NCBI GenBank assembly: GCA_017512705.1
Contig: JAFWEX010000074.1
Span: 1-64,000, forward strand
Origin: Paenibacillus sp.
GTDB lineage: Bacteria; Bacillota; Bacilli; Paenibacillales; Paenibacillaceae
Length of the DNA stretch: 64,000 nucleotides
Direction: 5' to 3'
Part shown: positions 44,467 through 53,705 of the stretch, in pieces
How the letters are laid out: each line of letters starts with the position of its first letter
Numbering within the stretch: position 1 is the stretch's first letter
Notes under the pieces: generated by a model
What the model was told of the DNA's origin: nothing
Database searches by the model: none
Seen by the model: only the letters and a program-made list of their open reading frames with translations
Translations under genes and position numbers: made by a program

Positions 44467-46155
44467 ATGGCGAAGAAAGGAAAGTTTTTTCTCATATCTA
44501 TAATCATGCTAGTCCTTGTATTTGGTCTCGTTTATGCGGGAATCACACTGACATCGAACTTTGGCAAGACTTCTACACAGGTCACAACCGAAAATGCAGG
44601 TAAGGAACTCAGCAAATTATACGCGGACATTGCACCAGCTACGGCGGAACCGGTCAAAGGACAGATTGATCTCGATCCCGTTGATGTCGCAGAATCACTA
44701 CCCGATATTTCGAAATTCCCGATTACGGTGGAGAACACCACTAATGATTTCGTCGAAATCTTCTCTTCCACCGAGAAGTCGGGCAACGGAGCAGATGGTT
44801 GGTTAACGGAGGTCGCAGAGGAGTTCAACCAAGCAAACATCACGGTTGATGGTAAACAGGTATCGGTCAAAATTCGTAACATTGCTTCAGGTACAGCAAC
44901 GGATTATATCAAGTCCGGCAAATATGTGCCAGATGCCTTCACACCGTCCAATGAGCTATGGGGCGAGATGGTGGAAGCCAGCGGGGTGAAGACCAAGCTT
45001 ATCTCCAAACGTCTTGTTGGCAACGTACCGGGAATGGTCATCTCCAAAGCCAAGTATGATGCACTTGTGAATACTTACGGCTCCGTGAATGTCAAAACGA
45101 TAACCGAAGCTATTGCCAATAATGAGCTGACAATGGGTTATACCGACCCGTTTGCCAGTTCCACAGGACTGAACTTCTTGGTTACCGCATTAAATACGTA
45201 TGACAGCAGCAATCCGCTCGGGGAGAAAGCCATACAAGGCTTCGAGAAATTCCAGGCCAACGTGCCATTCACAGCTTCCACAACGATTCAGATGCGGGAA
45301 GCAGCGAAGTCGGGCAGACTGGATGCCTTTGTACTGGAGTATCAGACCTATGTGAATACGGCCGATCTCAAGAGTGGGTACGTGTTCACTCCATTCGGTG
45401 TAAGGCATGACAGCCCGCTGTATGCCCTCGGTCAATTGCCGCAGGACAAACAGGAGATTATCCAGAAGTTCGCTGATTTTGTCGCGCAAGATCCGTATCA
45501 GAAAAAGGCAGAGGAATTTGGATTCAACGGCCTGCAAGATTACAAATCCGAGCTGGCGACCGTAGATGGCGGCACACTGCTGTCTGCACAGAAAGTCTGG
45601 AAAGAGAAGAAGAATGGAAGTAATCCGATTGCGGCTGTGTTTGTCACAGACGTATCCGGAAGTATGGCTGGAGAACCGCTGAACCGCCTCAAAGAATCCT
45701 TGCATAAAGGGCAGAAGTATCTCGGTACGGACAATAGCATCGGACTGGTCTCATACTCCAGCGGGGTGACGGTGAATCTGCCGATTGCTAAATATGATAC
45801 GAACCAGCAATCCATGTTTGTCGGAACGGTGGATAGCCTGCAAGCGAGCGGGGGGACAGCGACATTTGACGGCATTGTGGTCGCGCTGAAAATGCTGGAG
45901 GATTACAAAGCGGCGAACCCGAATGTGAAACCGTTGATTTTTGTTCTGAGTGATGGTGAGACGAACGAAGGACATTCCCTCAAAGATATTCGTGATCTGG
46001 TGGAGACGTACAGAGTACCGATCTACACGATTGGATATAATGCCGACATCAAAGCCCTGGAGAGCATCTCCAGCATTAACGAGGCAGCGAGCATTAACGC
46101 GGACACGGACGATGTTGTCTACAAAATTGGAAACCTGTTTAACGTGCAGATGTAG
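44467..46155 (+). CDS. Membrane-anchored solute-binding/VWA fusion protein
   Basis: A 562-residue protein anchored by an N-terminal helix (ISIIMLVLVFGLVYAGI, about residues 9-27), with the bulk outside. Residues about 85-370 match a type-2 periplasmic-binding fold (SBP_bac_11-like; TEVAEEFNQANITVDGKQVSVKI, GKYVPDAFTPSNELWGEMV, FASSTGLNFLVTAL). Residues about 390-560 are a von Willebrand A domain with an intact MIDAS: DVSGSM (about 395-400), Thr of SGGTATFDG, and LSDGETNEG. It follows the xpaC-like gene by 12 bases and precedes telA by 58. A metal-dependent ligand sensor or adhesion role is inferred. Confidence 0.8.
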   Translation: MAKKGKFFLISIIMLVLVFGLVYAGITLTSNFGKTSTQVTTENAGKELSKLYADIAPATAEPVKGQIDLDPVDVAESLPDISKFPITVENTTNDFVEIFSSTEKSGNGADGWLTEVAEEFNQANITVDGKQVSVKIRNIASGTATDYIKSGKYVPDAFTPSNELWGEMVEASGVKTKLISKRLVGNVPGMVISKAKYDALVNTYGSVNVKTITEAIANNELTMGYTDPFASSTGLNFLVTALNTYDSSNPLGEKAIQGFEKFQANVPFTASTTIQMREAAKSGRLDAFVLEYQTYVNTADLKSGYVFTPFGVRHDSPLYALGQLPQDKQEIIQKFADFVAQDPYQKKAEEFGFNGLQDYKSELATVDGGTLLSAQKVWKEKKNGSNPIAAVFVTDVSGSMAGEPLNRLKESLHKGQKYLGTDNSIGLVSYSSGVTVNLPIAKYDTNQQSMFVGTVDSLQASGGTATFDGIVVALKMLEDYKAANPNVKPLIFVLSDGETNEGHSLKDIRDLVETYRVPIYTIGYNADIKALESISSINEAASINADTDDVVYKIGNLFNVQM

Positions 46156-46213
46156 CTCTATATGAATGTTCAGAGGTAAGTCTATAGTTGGGAACTAAAA
46201 GGGGGAACTGCGA

Positions 46214-47353
46214 ATGTCGTTTACGATGGAAATACCGAGCCAGAAGGAAATTCAGAAGGTGATTGAGGAAGAGATCAAACCGGTACCCGCCGAGGTGGCG
46301 GAACTGCAGCAGGTCGCGAATTCCAATGTGGATATGATTATGAACCTGGACCTGGAATCCCTGGAGAAACGCAAGGAAATTTTGCAATCCATAGACGGCT
46401 TTGGCATGAACACGATGCGATCCTCTTCTGAGAAAAACGCACTGCTTCAAGTCTCCGTTGGACATCTGTCCAAAACCGGAGACGAGGGCGGTCAGGTCGC
46501 CAAAGGCTTGACCGAGCTGCATATGCAACTGAAGGATCTCGACCCGAGCGTGGTCGATTTTGCCAAAACAGGCTTTCTGGGCAAGCTGTTCAATCCGCTG
46601 CGCGCGTATTTCCTGAAGTACCAGAAAGCCGACGCCGTCATCGCCGATATTGTCGTTTCACTCGACAAAGGCCGGGCCACACTGCGTAACGACAACACGA
46701 CGCTTGAGATCGAGCAGCAGAGCCTGCGCGAGCTGACCAAACGATTACAGAAAGAGATTCAACTTGGTATGCTGATGGATGAGTCCATTGATACACAGAT
46801 CGAGGCAGCCAAGGTTCGTAATGAAGACCCCGAGAAGGTGCGTTTCATTACTGAGGAAGTTTTGTTCCCACTCCGTCAGCGAGTCATGGATTTGCAGCAG
46901 ATGCTGGTTGTTAATCAGCAGGGGATTATGGCCATTGAGGTGGTCATTCGTAACAATAAGGAGCTAATCCGCGGTGTGGATCGGGCGAAGAACGTGACCA
47001 TCTCCGCGCTCAAGATTGCAGTCACCGTTGCCAGTGCGTTATATAACCAAAAGATTGTGTTGCAGAAGATTGAATTGCTCAACCGCACTACGAATGATCT
47101 GATCGCCGGCACCTCCAAGATGCTGAAGGATCAGGGGACAGCCATCCAGAAGCAGGCTTACGAGGCGAGTATCTCGGTGGATACGATGAAGCAGGCCTTC
47201 ACGGATGTGTTATCTGCGCTCGACTCGATCTCTGTCTACAAACAGGAAGCCCTGCCAAGAATGCGTGAGACCATCGGTCAGTTCCGTGAACTGGCAGAGA
47301 CCGGAGAACAGCAGATTCAGCGATTGGAAAAAGGGCAGAAGCTCGGTTTGTAA
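46214..47353 (+). CDS. telA: TelA-family toxic-anion resistance protein
   Basis: A 379-residue cytoplasmic coiled-coil protein of the TelA/YaaN family (tellurite-resistance associated). Recognised by SFTMEIPSQKEIQKVIEE and IDGFGMNTMRSSSEKNALLQVSVGHLSKTGDEGG. Further support comes from GFLGKLFNPLRAYFLKYQKADAVIADIV and VRNEDPEKVRFITEEVLFPLRQRVMDLQQMLVVNQQGIMAIEV, all conserved in the family. It is the third gene of the xpaC-like/VWA/telA operon. The mechanism of resistance is unknown; membrane-stress responses are also linked to the family. A strong bidirectional terminator follows. Confidence 0.9.
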   Translation: MSFTMEIPSQKEIQKVIEEEIKPVPAEVAELQQVANSNVDMIMNLDLESLEKRKEILQSIDGFGMNTMRSSSEKNALLQVSVGHLSKTGDEGGQVAKGLTELHMQLKDLDPSVVDFAKTGFLGKLFNPLRAYFLKYQKADAVIADIVVSLDKGRATLRNDNTTLEIEQQSLRELTKRLQKEIQLGMLMDESIDTQIEAAKVRNEDPEKVRFITEEVLFPLRQRVMDLQQMLVVNQQGIMAIEVVIRNNKELIRGVDRAKNVTISALKIAVTVASALYNQKIVLQKIELLNRTTNDLIAGTSKMLKDQGTAIQKQAYEASISVDTMKQAFTDVLSALDSISVYKQEALPRMRETIGQFRELAETGEQQIQRLEKGQKLGL

Positions 47354-47394
47354 TTCAATCAAGAGGATATTAAGCAAGAGGAGATTGAGAAATA

Positions 47395-47450
47395 TTGCAA
47401 AAAAGCAACCATTCCCTAATGACTAGTTAAGGATGGTTGCTTTTTTGCAA
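47395..47450. terminator. Strong bidirectional terminator
   Basis: An 18-bp perfect stem (47395-47412 with 47433-47450) with a 20-base loop and A-run/T-run on opposite sides. It serves both telA and the minus-strand secreted-protein gene. Confidence 0.93.
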
Positions 47451-47466
47451 TGATTGCATACAGGTA

Positions 47467-48081
47467 TTACCTGTATGCAATTTTGTCAGCATACGCTAAC
47501 AATGACTCAGTAACTTGGTCGAGAAGAACATCAGCGGCTTTAACTTTAGCATTACCTTGTTGAAGGATCGTGTAGTTCACTTTGTTTTTGGAAACAGCTT
47601 GTTTGTAAAGCATATAACCTTCAAGCTGCATATAAGTTCCCTTGATGAAGGAGGTATGAATTTTTTTGATTTCTGGGTTGTTTGATTGGATCAGTTTTGC
47701 TTTGGAAACGAATTTGGTATAATTCGGAATCACCGTGTTTGTCAGCTTGAGATACATCGATTTTCGATTCGCTGAAGTTACGGTTTTACCAACACTACTC
47801 AAGGAATCAATGGCTTTAGACTCGTATGACTCGATAGCAAAAATCTGATCAAGATATTTTTTTAATTCCGCTTTTTCCTGAATAAACTCATCTACTGTCT
47901 CAGGCTCTTCTGTATCGTCTATTAAATCTCCTTCAGACTGATTTTCTTCTGCAAACTCGTCCTGATCCCAATATGTATAGAATTCTTCCTTGGCAGCATT
48001 GGCATGAGAAGCAGGAAAGAGAAGCACTCCGCCAAGCAATACGAAACTGGTCATTAACGAGATGATACGTAATTTGTTCAC
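47467..48081 (-). CDS. Secreted protein of unknown function, paralogue A
   Basis: About 204 residues. Signal peptide SLMTSFVLLGGVLLFPASHANA, then an acidic linker (DQDEFAEENQSEGDLIDDTEEPETVDEF) and a helical basic domain. The open frame begins with TTG at 48093, directly touching AAGGGAG. GTG at 48081 is 12 bases away and more plausible, so it is used here; ATG further inside is also possible. The core SANRKSMYLKLTNTVIPNYTKFVSKAKLIQSNN, KGTYMQLEGY and VSKNKVNYTILQQGNAKVKAA is shared with the gene at 58227-58805. No known family recognised. Confidence 0.75.
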   Translation of the reverse strand: MNKLRIISLMTSFVLLGGVLLFPASHANAAKEEFYTYWDQDEFAEENQSEGDLIDDTEEPETVDEFIQEKAELKKYLDQIFAIESYESKAIDSLSSVGKTVTSANRKSMYLKLTNTVIPNYTKFVSKAKLIQSNNPEIKKIHTSFIKGTYMQLEGYMLYKQAVSKNKVNYTILQQGNAKVKAADVLLDQVTESLLAYADKIAYR

Positions 48082-48299
48082 GTATATTTTCAACTCCCTT
48101 TGTCATATTTTATCTATTATACAGGAAAGCGAGAGTGATTCGGTGGAATAAATTCCCTCCCTTGTCTCTCTGGTCAGATGATTCCAGTTTTGTAAATGGT
48201 CTCGTACAGCTGACGCAGGTTGGAGCTCATACTAATTTGTCAGCCACACGAAGGTAAGAGAAGAACTTTACACGAATGAGTACGCATAAAAAGATAGCA

Positions 48300-48333
48300 A
48301 AGAAGCCGCATCGCTTGCGGCTTCTTTGTTTTT
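48300..48333. terminator. Bidirectional terminator after the LacI-family gene
   Basis: A 12-bp perfect stem AAAGAAGCCGCA (48300-48311) with 48317-48328, TTTTTT on the plus side and CTTTTTATG on the minus side. The rest of the 48082-48427 gap is unremarkable. Confidence 0.9.
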
Positions 48334-48427
48334 TGGCATGTTAGCCCGTTTTTCTTCTACACCTTCAAGTTCCGAAGAATGGGTGATGGGACAAACGTTT
48401 GCATCTTTGAACTAATGCTTAGCATGA

Positions 48428-49462
48428 TTAGCTAAGAGAAGGCTTTATTTTGGAATAAATAGAGGATTCACGAACAATCAGACGATGGGGGATAATAACC
48501 GGATTCTGAGAGAGAGGTTCGTTACTAAGAATTTTTAACAATACCTGAACTGCTGTGTAACCAAGCTGGTATGTCCCGATATCAATAGAGCTTAGTGGCG
48601 GCGAAGCAAGTTCGGACAAAGCGATATTGTTAAAGCTGACCACACTGATATCCTCAGGTACACGATAGCCAAGCTCCGCGAGTGCTCTTAACACACCAAA
48701 GGCTACATTATCATCGATAACCACTATAGCCGTAGGCCTGTCGGGCAGAGACATGAACAAGGACATCGCTCGAAATCCACTCTCTTGTAGAAATTCTCCC
48801 TCTACGATCCAGTCATTATTTGGTGTCAGCCCGGCTTCGACAAGGGCCTTTTGATAACCGCGCATACGATCATGTGATAACGTAATATCTGGCGGGCCGC
48901 TTACAAATCCGATACGAGTGTGTCCCTGTGCGATGAGATGTTGTGTCGCATCGTACGCTGTCTGCACATTGTCGTTATCCACCATAGGTGCATTGGGATG
49001 TGTTTCACTTCGGCCGATCAGCACAAAAGGAAATTTTTCTTCTTCCAAAAAAGAGATGATCGGATCGTCGCGTTTGGAACCGAGCAGTAGAATGCCATCT
49101 ACCCTGCGTCCATGCACGAGACGAGAGATTGCCTGTAATTCATCATCGGAGGAAGTCTCGGTGGACAGCAGCAATTCATAATTGTTCCGAGTTGCATGAG
49201 TAATAATGCCACGTAACAGTTCCCCGAAGAAATAATTTTGAAACAGCTCTTCCGCTGGACGCGGAAGCATAATCCCAAGGGTCTGCGTTGTTTTGGATAC
49301 CAGGCTCTTCGCCATAATGTTGGGATGATAATTAAGCTCTTTCATAATTTGTTTAATTTTAAGAGATGTTTCCGTACTGATTCTAGGATGACCCGAAATC
49401 ACCCGTGACACTGTAGAAGGGGAAACACCCGCCAATCTGGCAATATCCTTGATCGTAATCAT
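48428..49462 (-). CDS. LacI-family regulator of the starch/maltodextrin locus
   Basis: A 344-residue repressor. The N-terminal LacI helix-turn-helix is clear: ITIKDIARLAGVSPSTVSRVISGHPRISTETSLKIKQIMKELNYHPNIMAKSLVSKTT. The periplasmic-binding-like effector domain has VDGILLLGSKRDD, FVLIGRS and GHTRIGFVSGPPDI. IVVIDDNVAFGVLRALAELGYRVPEDISVVSFNN is typical of MalR-type proteins. AGAAGGGG is 8 bases before the ATG at 49462. It is divergent from the maltodextrin importer, and two matching operators lie between, so it probably represses both. Confidence 0.92.
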   Translation of the reverse strand: MITIKDIARLAGVSPSTVSRVISGHPRISTETSLKIKQIMKELNYHPNIMAKSLVSKTTQTLGIMLPRPAEELFQNYFFGELLRGIITHATRNNYELLLSTETSSDDELQAISRLVHGRRVDGILLLGSKRDDPIISFLEEEKFPFVLIGRSETHPNAPMVDNDNVQTAYDATQHLIAQGHTRIGFVSGPPDITLSHDRMRGYQKALVEAGLTPNNDWIVEGEFLQESGFRAMSLFMSLPDRPTAIVVIDDNVAFGVLRALAELGYRVPEDISVVSFNNIALSELASPPLSSIDIGTYQLGYTAVQVLLKILSNEPLSQNPVIIPHRLIVRESSIYSKIKPSLS

Positions 49463-49654
49463 GTAAAAAACCCCTTCTGATTCAATCATTTCAACATTCT
49501 CCTATGGTAATGCAAAAAATACCAGAAAGCAATCGGCAACTGGATGATCCAAAATGCAAGCATAGCAAAATTAAGGAAGAAAGAGCTAGAACAAGAAAAC
49601 AGGAAATTACTGTGAACTGACTTCGGGAAACGGTTAATTATGGAGTAATATAGC

Positions 49655-49674
49655 TTGTGCAAACGTTTGTACAA
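49655..49674. promoter_or_regulatory. LacI-type operator 1
   Basis: TTGTGCAAACGTTTGTACAA, a near-palindrome with the AACGTT centre of LacI/GalR operators. It is 19 of 20 bases identical to operator 2 (centres 137 bases apart) and overlaps the cre consensus. Confidence 0.82.
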
Positions 49675-49705
49675 AGAAAGTCCTGTATTGTATGATGTGG
49701 TAGAT

Positions 49706-49720
49706 ATTATAGCGCTTACA
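49706..49720. promoter_or_regulatory. cre site (CcpA) upstream of importer
   Basis: ATTATAGCGCTTACA; reversed it reads TGTAAGCGCTATAA, fitting the cre consensus TGWAARCGYTWNCW. The identical 15-mer occurs upstream of the CGTase gene. Confidence 0.8.
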
Positions 49721-49791
49721 TCTCTGTTTATACATACTTATCCATTCATTCTCCCTACATATTGAACCTCGCAGTGACCTTGTCTTCCATA

Positions 49792-49811
49792 TTGAGCAAA
49801 CGTTTGTACAA
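49792..49811. promoter_or_regulatory. LacI-type operator 2
   Basis: TTGAGCAAACGTTTGTACAA, differing from operator 1 at one base. It lies about 100 bases upstream of the importer start. Confidence 0.82.
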
Positions 49812-49911
49812 AAGGCGCCTGGAAAACAAAATACCTGACAATCTATGCAGCTTAAAGGGTGAAAAAGCGCGAACTTGGTTGAACCATGCAGAAGGAAAGG
49901 GGACATTTTAC

Positions 49912-51201
49912 ATGAGAAAATGGCAAGGCGCAACGTTGTCTGTTGTCATGGCATTCACACTGGCGGCATGCTCGTCTGGGGGCGGAGAGTCAACTCCGAC
50001 AACGGCAAGCGGGAATCCTCCGGAGGAGGAAGTTCAGCTTACAGCTGAGAATCTTCAGCCGGAAGAGGGCGCAACGCTAGTCATCTGGGAAGACAAGAAT
50101 CAGAGCAGCTTTATTGAGCAACGTGTCAAAAAATTTGAGGAGAAGTACGGTGTCACAGTCAAGATGGAGGAGCTACCACCGACAGATCAGGTGACCAAAC
50201 TGACGACAGATGGACCCGCTGGACTAGCCGCAGATGTTGTCGTATTTCCACATGATAAGATTGGCAGTGCTTCGGAAGCTGGGCTGATTCTGCCCAATGA
50301 TATCTTTGAAGCCGAAACGACAGCCAACACGAGCGACAATGCGCTAAAAGCGGTGACATTCAAAGACATTCTGTACGGCTATCCGTATAGTGTTGAGACC
50401 TATGCTCTCTTTTACAACAAAGCCTTGTTCCCTGAAGCACCGAAAGACTTTGATGAAATCATCGAATTCGCCAAAACATTTAATAATACCAAGTCCAATC
50501 AGTATGCACTGATGTGGGAATTACAGCAATTCTATTACAACTACGCCTTCCTGGCTTCCCAAGGTGGATATATCTTCGGTGACAACGGAATGGATCGCAG
50601 TGATCTGGGCTTAAACAATGAAGGTGCTCAGAAGGGTGGAGAGTTTCTCCAAACCTTGAAGACGGAAGTGCTTCCACTCAAGATGGGTGATGTGAACTAC
50701 GATATCAAAAAAGGGTTATTCTCCAGCGGTAAGCTGGCGATGGATATTAATGGACCTTGGACGATTGCGGATTATCGCAACGCCGGAATTGATTTTGGAG
50801 TTGCTCCACTTCCAGCCATCGATGGCAAGCCGATGACATCCTTCTCAGGTGTCAAAGCCTATTACGTAAACGCATTCACACAATACCCGAATGCCTCCAA
50901 GCTGCTGGCTGCCTTCCTTTCCAACGAAGAAGCCCAGATGGAAAACTTCGACATGAACGGTACGTTACCGGCGAATAAAAATGTAGCTGCCAACGCGAAG
51001 GTGCAAGAAGATTCAATCAACAAAGCGTTTCTCGAACAGTTCAACAACTCAACTCCGATGCCTTCGCTTCCTGCGATGGACAGTGTGTGGGGACCTATAA
51101 CATCCGCCATTACGGATATCTGGGATACCGGCAAGGATGTTAAGACTTCGCTCGACAATGCTGTGAAACAAATTCAGGAAAGCCTGGCAACCGTACAATA
51201 A
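49912..51201 (+). CDS. Maltodextrin/cyclodextrin ABC transporter binding lipoprotein
   Basis: A 429-residue extracytoplasmic receptor. The signal sequence ends in lipobox LAAC near residue 20. The MalE-like fold is seen in LVIWEDKNQSSFIEQRVKKFEEKYGVTVKMEELPPTDQVTKLTTDGPAGLAADVVVFPHDKIG. Further conserved parts are YGYPYSVETYALFYNKALFP, YDIKKGLFSSGKLAMDINGPWT and FGVAPLPAIDGKP. The open frame extends upstream to 49762, but the ATG at 49912 has AAAGGGG upstream and the lipobox. It is the first gene of a three-gene importer operon, under the operators listed. The substrate is inferred from the CGTase and cyclodextrinase nearby. Confidence 0.9.
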   Translation: MRKWQGATLSVVMAFTLAACSSGGGESTPTTASGNPPEEEVQLTAENLQPEEGATLVIWEDKNQSSFIEQRVKKFEEKYGVTVKMEELPPTDQVTKLTTDGPAGLAADVVVFPHDKIGSASEAGLILPNDIFEAETTANTSDNALKAVTFKDILYGYPYSVETYALFYNKALFPEAPKDFDEIIEFAKTFNNTKSNQYALMWELQQFYYNYAFLASQGGYIFGDNGMDRSDLGLNNEGAQKGGEFLQTLKTEVLPLKMGDVNYDIKKGLFSSGKLAMDINGPWTIADYRNAGIDFGVAPLPAIDGKPMTSFSGVKAYYVNAFTQYPNASKLLAAFLSNEEAQMENFDMNGTLPANKNVAANAKVQEDSINKAFLEQFNNSTPMPSLPAMDSVWGPITSAITDIWDTGKDVKTSLDNAVKQIQESLATVQ

Positions 51202-51252
51202 AGATGAAACGATAAATAATACCATTAGGAATGGCCGGAGAGGAGAGAGCAA

Positions 51253-52608
51253 ATGCGACAACAGCATGTCCCGGTACCTGTTCAACCCACCAGGGAAAAG
51301 CAGTACCGGATGACAGCGGCCATATGCTCCATCATATTGCAGGGCCTTGGACAGTTATACAATCGGCAATGGATCAAAGGCATTGTTTTACTGTTGCTGG
51401 AGGGAGTAGGGCTTGCGTACCTGCTTCCCCGCCTGTCCCAAGCTGTATGGGGAATATGGACACTGGGGGAAAATACACAACGTTTTGTCAAAGTGAATGG
51501 TTCGACTGTGCTTCAAAAAGGAGACCATTCCATCTTTTTGCTGTTAGACGGAATTATTGTATTGTTAGTCTTTTTTGTGTTTGTGCTCCTGTATATTCTG
51601 AACATCCGGGATGCTTATATGACAGGACTGGCAAGAGAACAAGGCAAACCCACCCTTGGGGCTGCGGCGACAATGCGGAATATGATGGACAAAAACTTCC
51701 CGTATTTGTTTCTATCCATCCCTGCACTTGGCGTTCTGTTTTTCACCATCATGCCCATTGTATTCACGGTTACGATCGCCTTCACGAACTACTCCGCACC
51801 GGATCATATTCCACCGGCCAAGTTGGTCGACTGGGTAGGGTTCAAAACATTCACAGATCTGATTCAGCTCAAATCCTGGAGCCAGACGTTCTATGGCGTT
51901 CTGACTTGGACGGTTATCTGGGCATTCCTCGCTACATTTACCACCTACTTCGGTGGGGTATTAGTCGCTTTGTTAATTGAGCAGCAGGGCATTCGTTTCA
52001 AAAAACTGTGGCGTACCATTTTCATTTTGCCTTATGCGATTCCGCAGATTATTTCGTTGCTGCTGATGCGTAACCTGTTTAACGGTCAGTTCGGACCGAT
52101 CAATACGTATATGCGAGCGTTCGGGCTGGAAGGGCTGCCATGGCTGACCGATCCGTTCTGGGCCAAAGTGACTGTCATTGTGGTCAACATGTGGATCGGT
52201 ATTCCGGTCAGTATGGTATTGATTCTCGGCGTCCTGACAGCTATTCCGCGAGATCTGTACGAAGCAGCCGAAGTGGACGGGGCTTCCGCATTCCAGAAAT
52301 TCCGGATTATTACGATGCCGTTCATTTTATTTGCAACTACTCCGGTGCTGATTATGCAGTTTGCCGGCAACTTCAACAATTTCAACGTGATCTTCCTGTT
52401 AACGAACGGAAACCCGCTTCGCGGCGACTACCAATATGCCGGAGCAACGGATCTGCTGGTTACTTGGCTCTACAAGCTTACACTGGACAATAACAAATTC
52501 AACATGGCATCTGCGGTAGGGATTATTATCTTCCTGATCATCGCTACCTTCTCCATCTGGAACTTCCGCCGCTCCAAATCATTCAAGGAGGAGGACATGA
52601 TTCAATGA
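51253..52608 (+). CDS. Maltodextrin ABC transporter permease, MalF type
   Basis: A 451-residue permease. As in MalF, extra helices at the N-terminus (about 15-40, 45-65 and 95-115) precede the standard six-helix core from about residue 150. The EAA loop EAAEVDGASAFQKFRIITMPF near 338 docks onto the ATPase. SGLIxNN-type and GNFNNFNVIFLLTNGNP near 370 match MalF. The start overlaps no neighbour; its stop overlaps malG by 4 bases. No ATPase gene is present, so an MsmX-type general ATPase is expected. Confidence 0.9.
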   Translation: MRQQHVPVPVQPTREKQYRMTAAICSIILQGLGQLYNRQWIKGIVLLLLEGVGLAYLLPRLSQAVWGIWTLGENTQRFVKVNGSTVLQKGDHSIFLLLDGIIVLLVFFVFVLLYILNIRDAYMTGLAREQGKPTLGAAATMRNMMDKNFPYLFLSIPALGVLFFTIMPIVFTVTIAFTNYSAPDHIPPAKLVDWVGFKTFTDLIQLKSWSQTFYGVLTWTVIWAFLATFTTYFGGVLVALLIEQQGIRFKKLWRTIFILPYAIPQIISLLLMRNLFNGQFGPINTYMRAFGLEGLPWLTDPFWAKVTVIVVNMWIGIPVSMVLILGVLTAIPRDLYEAAEVDGASAFQKFRIITMPFILFATTPVLIMQFAGNFNNFNVIFLLTNGNPLRGDYQYAGATDLLVTWLYKLTLDNNKFNMASAVGIIIFLIIATFSIWNFRRSKSFKEEDMIQ

Positions 52609-53441
52609 AGAAACGCAATAATCCGATTCGTCTGACACTCAGTTATGTGTTGTTAATCCTTATTGCCATCGTATCCATCTATCCGGTGCTGTGGATTTTT
52701 CTATCGTCCCTGCGTCCGGGAGCAGCGTTGTTCAGTGAACGTCTATGGCCGGAGAGCTTCACGCTCTCCCATTATGGCGAATTGTTCAACAATCCGTCCT
52801 TCATGTATGGAAGATGGTATATGAACACGCTGAAGATTGCTTTCTTCACGATGATTTTCTCGACATTAATGGTGACGCTGGGCATGTACGCCTTGTCCCG
52901 GTTCCGTTTTCGGGGACGAAAAACCATTCTGTCCACCATGCTCATTCTGGGCATGTTCCCAAGCTTCATGAGTATGATCGCCATTTATATTATTTTGCTG
53001 CAAATCAAACTGCTCGACACGCATGCCGCGCTTATACTGGTCTATTCTGCAGGAGCCGTGCTGGGCGGATTCATTGTCAAAGGTTTCTTTGACACCATCC
53101 CGCGCAGCCTGGATGAAGCTGCTCGCATCGATGGTGCAAGTCATCTTCGTGTTTTCACCAGTATCATTCTGCCGTTATCCAAACCGATGCTGACGTATGT
53201 TGCGTTAACCAGCTTCACAGGGGCTTGGATGGATTTTATTTTCGCACGTTTGGTGCTGCGGACCAAGGAGAACTGGACCCTTGCCGTTGGCATGTGGGAC
53301 CTCGTGAACCGGTATCAAGACAGTAACTTCACGATGTTTGCTGCCGGAGCCGTATTGATTGCGATCCCGATCACTATGCTGTTTGTGTTCTTGCAGCGTT
53401 TCCTCGTTCAAGGCCTAACAAGCGGAGCATCCAAAGGATAG
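52605..53441 (+). CDS. Maltodextrin ABC transporter permease, MalG type
   Basis: A 278-residue permease with six helices and the EAA loop LDEAARIDGASHLRVFTSIILPLSKP near residue 167. YALSRFRFRGRK near 94 and the ending QRFLVQGLTSGASKG are typical of MalG. It overlaps the MalF gene by 4 bases (ATGA), completing the importer operon. Downstream are imperfect repeats and the convergent CGTase terminator. Confidence 0.92.
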   Translation: MKKRNNPIRLTLSYVLLILIAIVSIYPVLWIFLSSLRPGAALFSERLWPESFTLSHYGELFNNPSFMYGRWYMNTLKIAFFTMIFSTLMVTLGMYALSRFRFRGRKTILSTMLILGMFPSFMSMIAIYIILLQIKLLDTHAALILVYSAGAVLGGFIVKGFFDTIPRSLDEAARIDGASHLRVFTSIILPLSKPMLTYVALTSFTGAWMDFIFARLVLRTKENWTLAVGMWDLVNRYQDSNFTMFAAGAVLIAIPITMLFVFLQRFLVQGLTSGASKG

Positions 53442-53527
53442 CATTACTCATACTATTAATAGTTAATAGCATAATTAGCTGCAGCATTAGCGAGGTTAGT
53501 CATATATGCGGCACTGCAACTTCAACC

Positions 53528-53639
53528 AGGCACTTCCGTAATGTCATGTCTTTATCGACTGGCACAACTGCGGAAGTGCCTGCTTATGCATTCCATCAAC
53601 ATATGCGGAAGTACTTGCTTGTGCCATTCCATCAACATA
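53528..53639. repeat. Imperfect direct repeats and inverted copy after the importer operon
   Basis: Two copies of a 33-34-base unit starting CGGAAGT (53571-53603 and 53606-53639) are almost identical. AGGCACTTCCG at 53528-53538 is the inverted complement of the start of the first (53571-53581), giving a possible hairpin with a 32-base loop. It may help end the importer transcript. Confidence 0.75.
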
Positions 53640-53642
53640 GAA

Positions 53643-53679
53643 AACCCGGAGTATACGCTGTATTAGCGTGCCCCGGGTT
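53643..53679 (-). terminator. Terminator of the CGTase gene
   Basis: AACCCGG (53643-53649) with CCGGGTT (53673-53679) plus inner ACGCT/AGCGT pairs, followed on the minus strand by TTTTCTATG. Confidence 0.82.
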
Positions 53680-53705
53680 AACTTGTGTCCTTATTGATGA
53701 AGCTA

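Noticed and set aside
53571..53639. A CRISPR array
   Set aside because: There are only two imperfect adjacent units with no spacer between them and no cas genes in the window.
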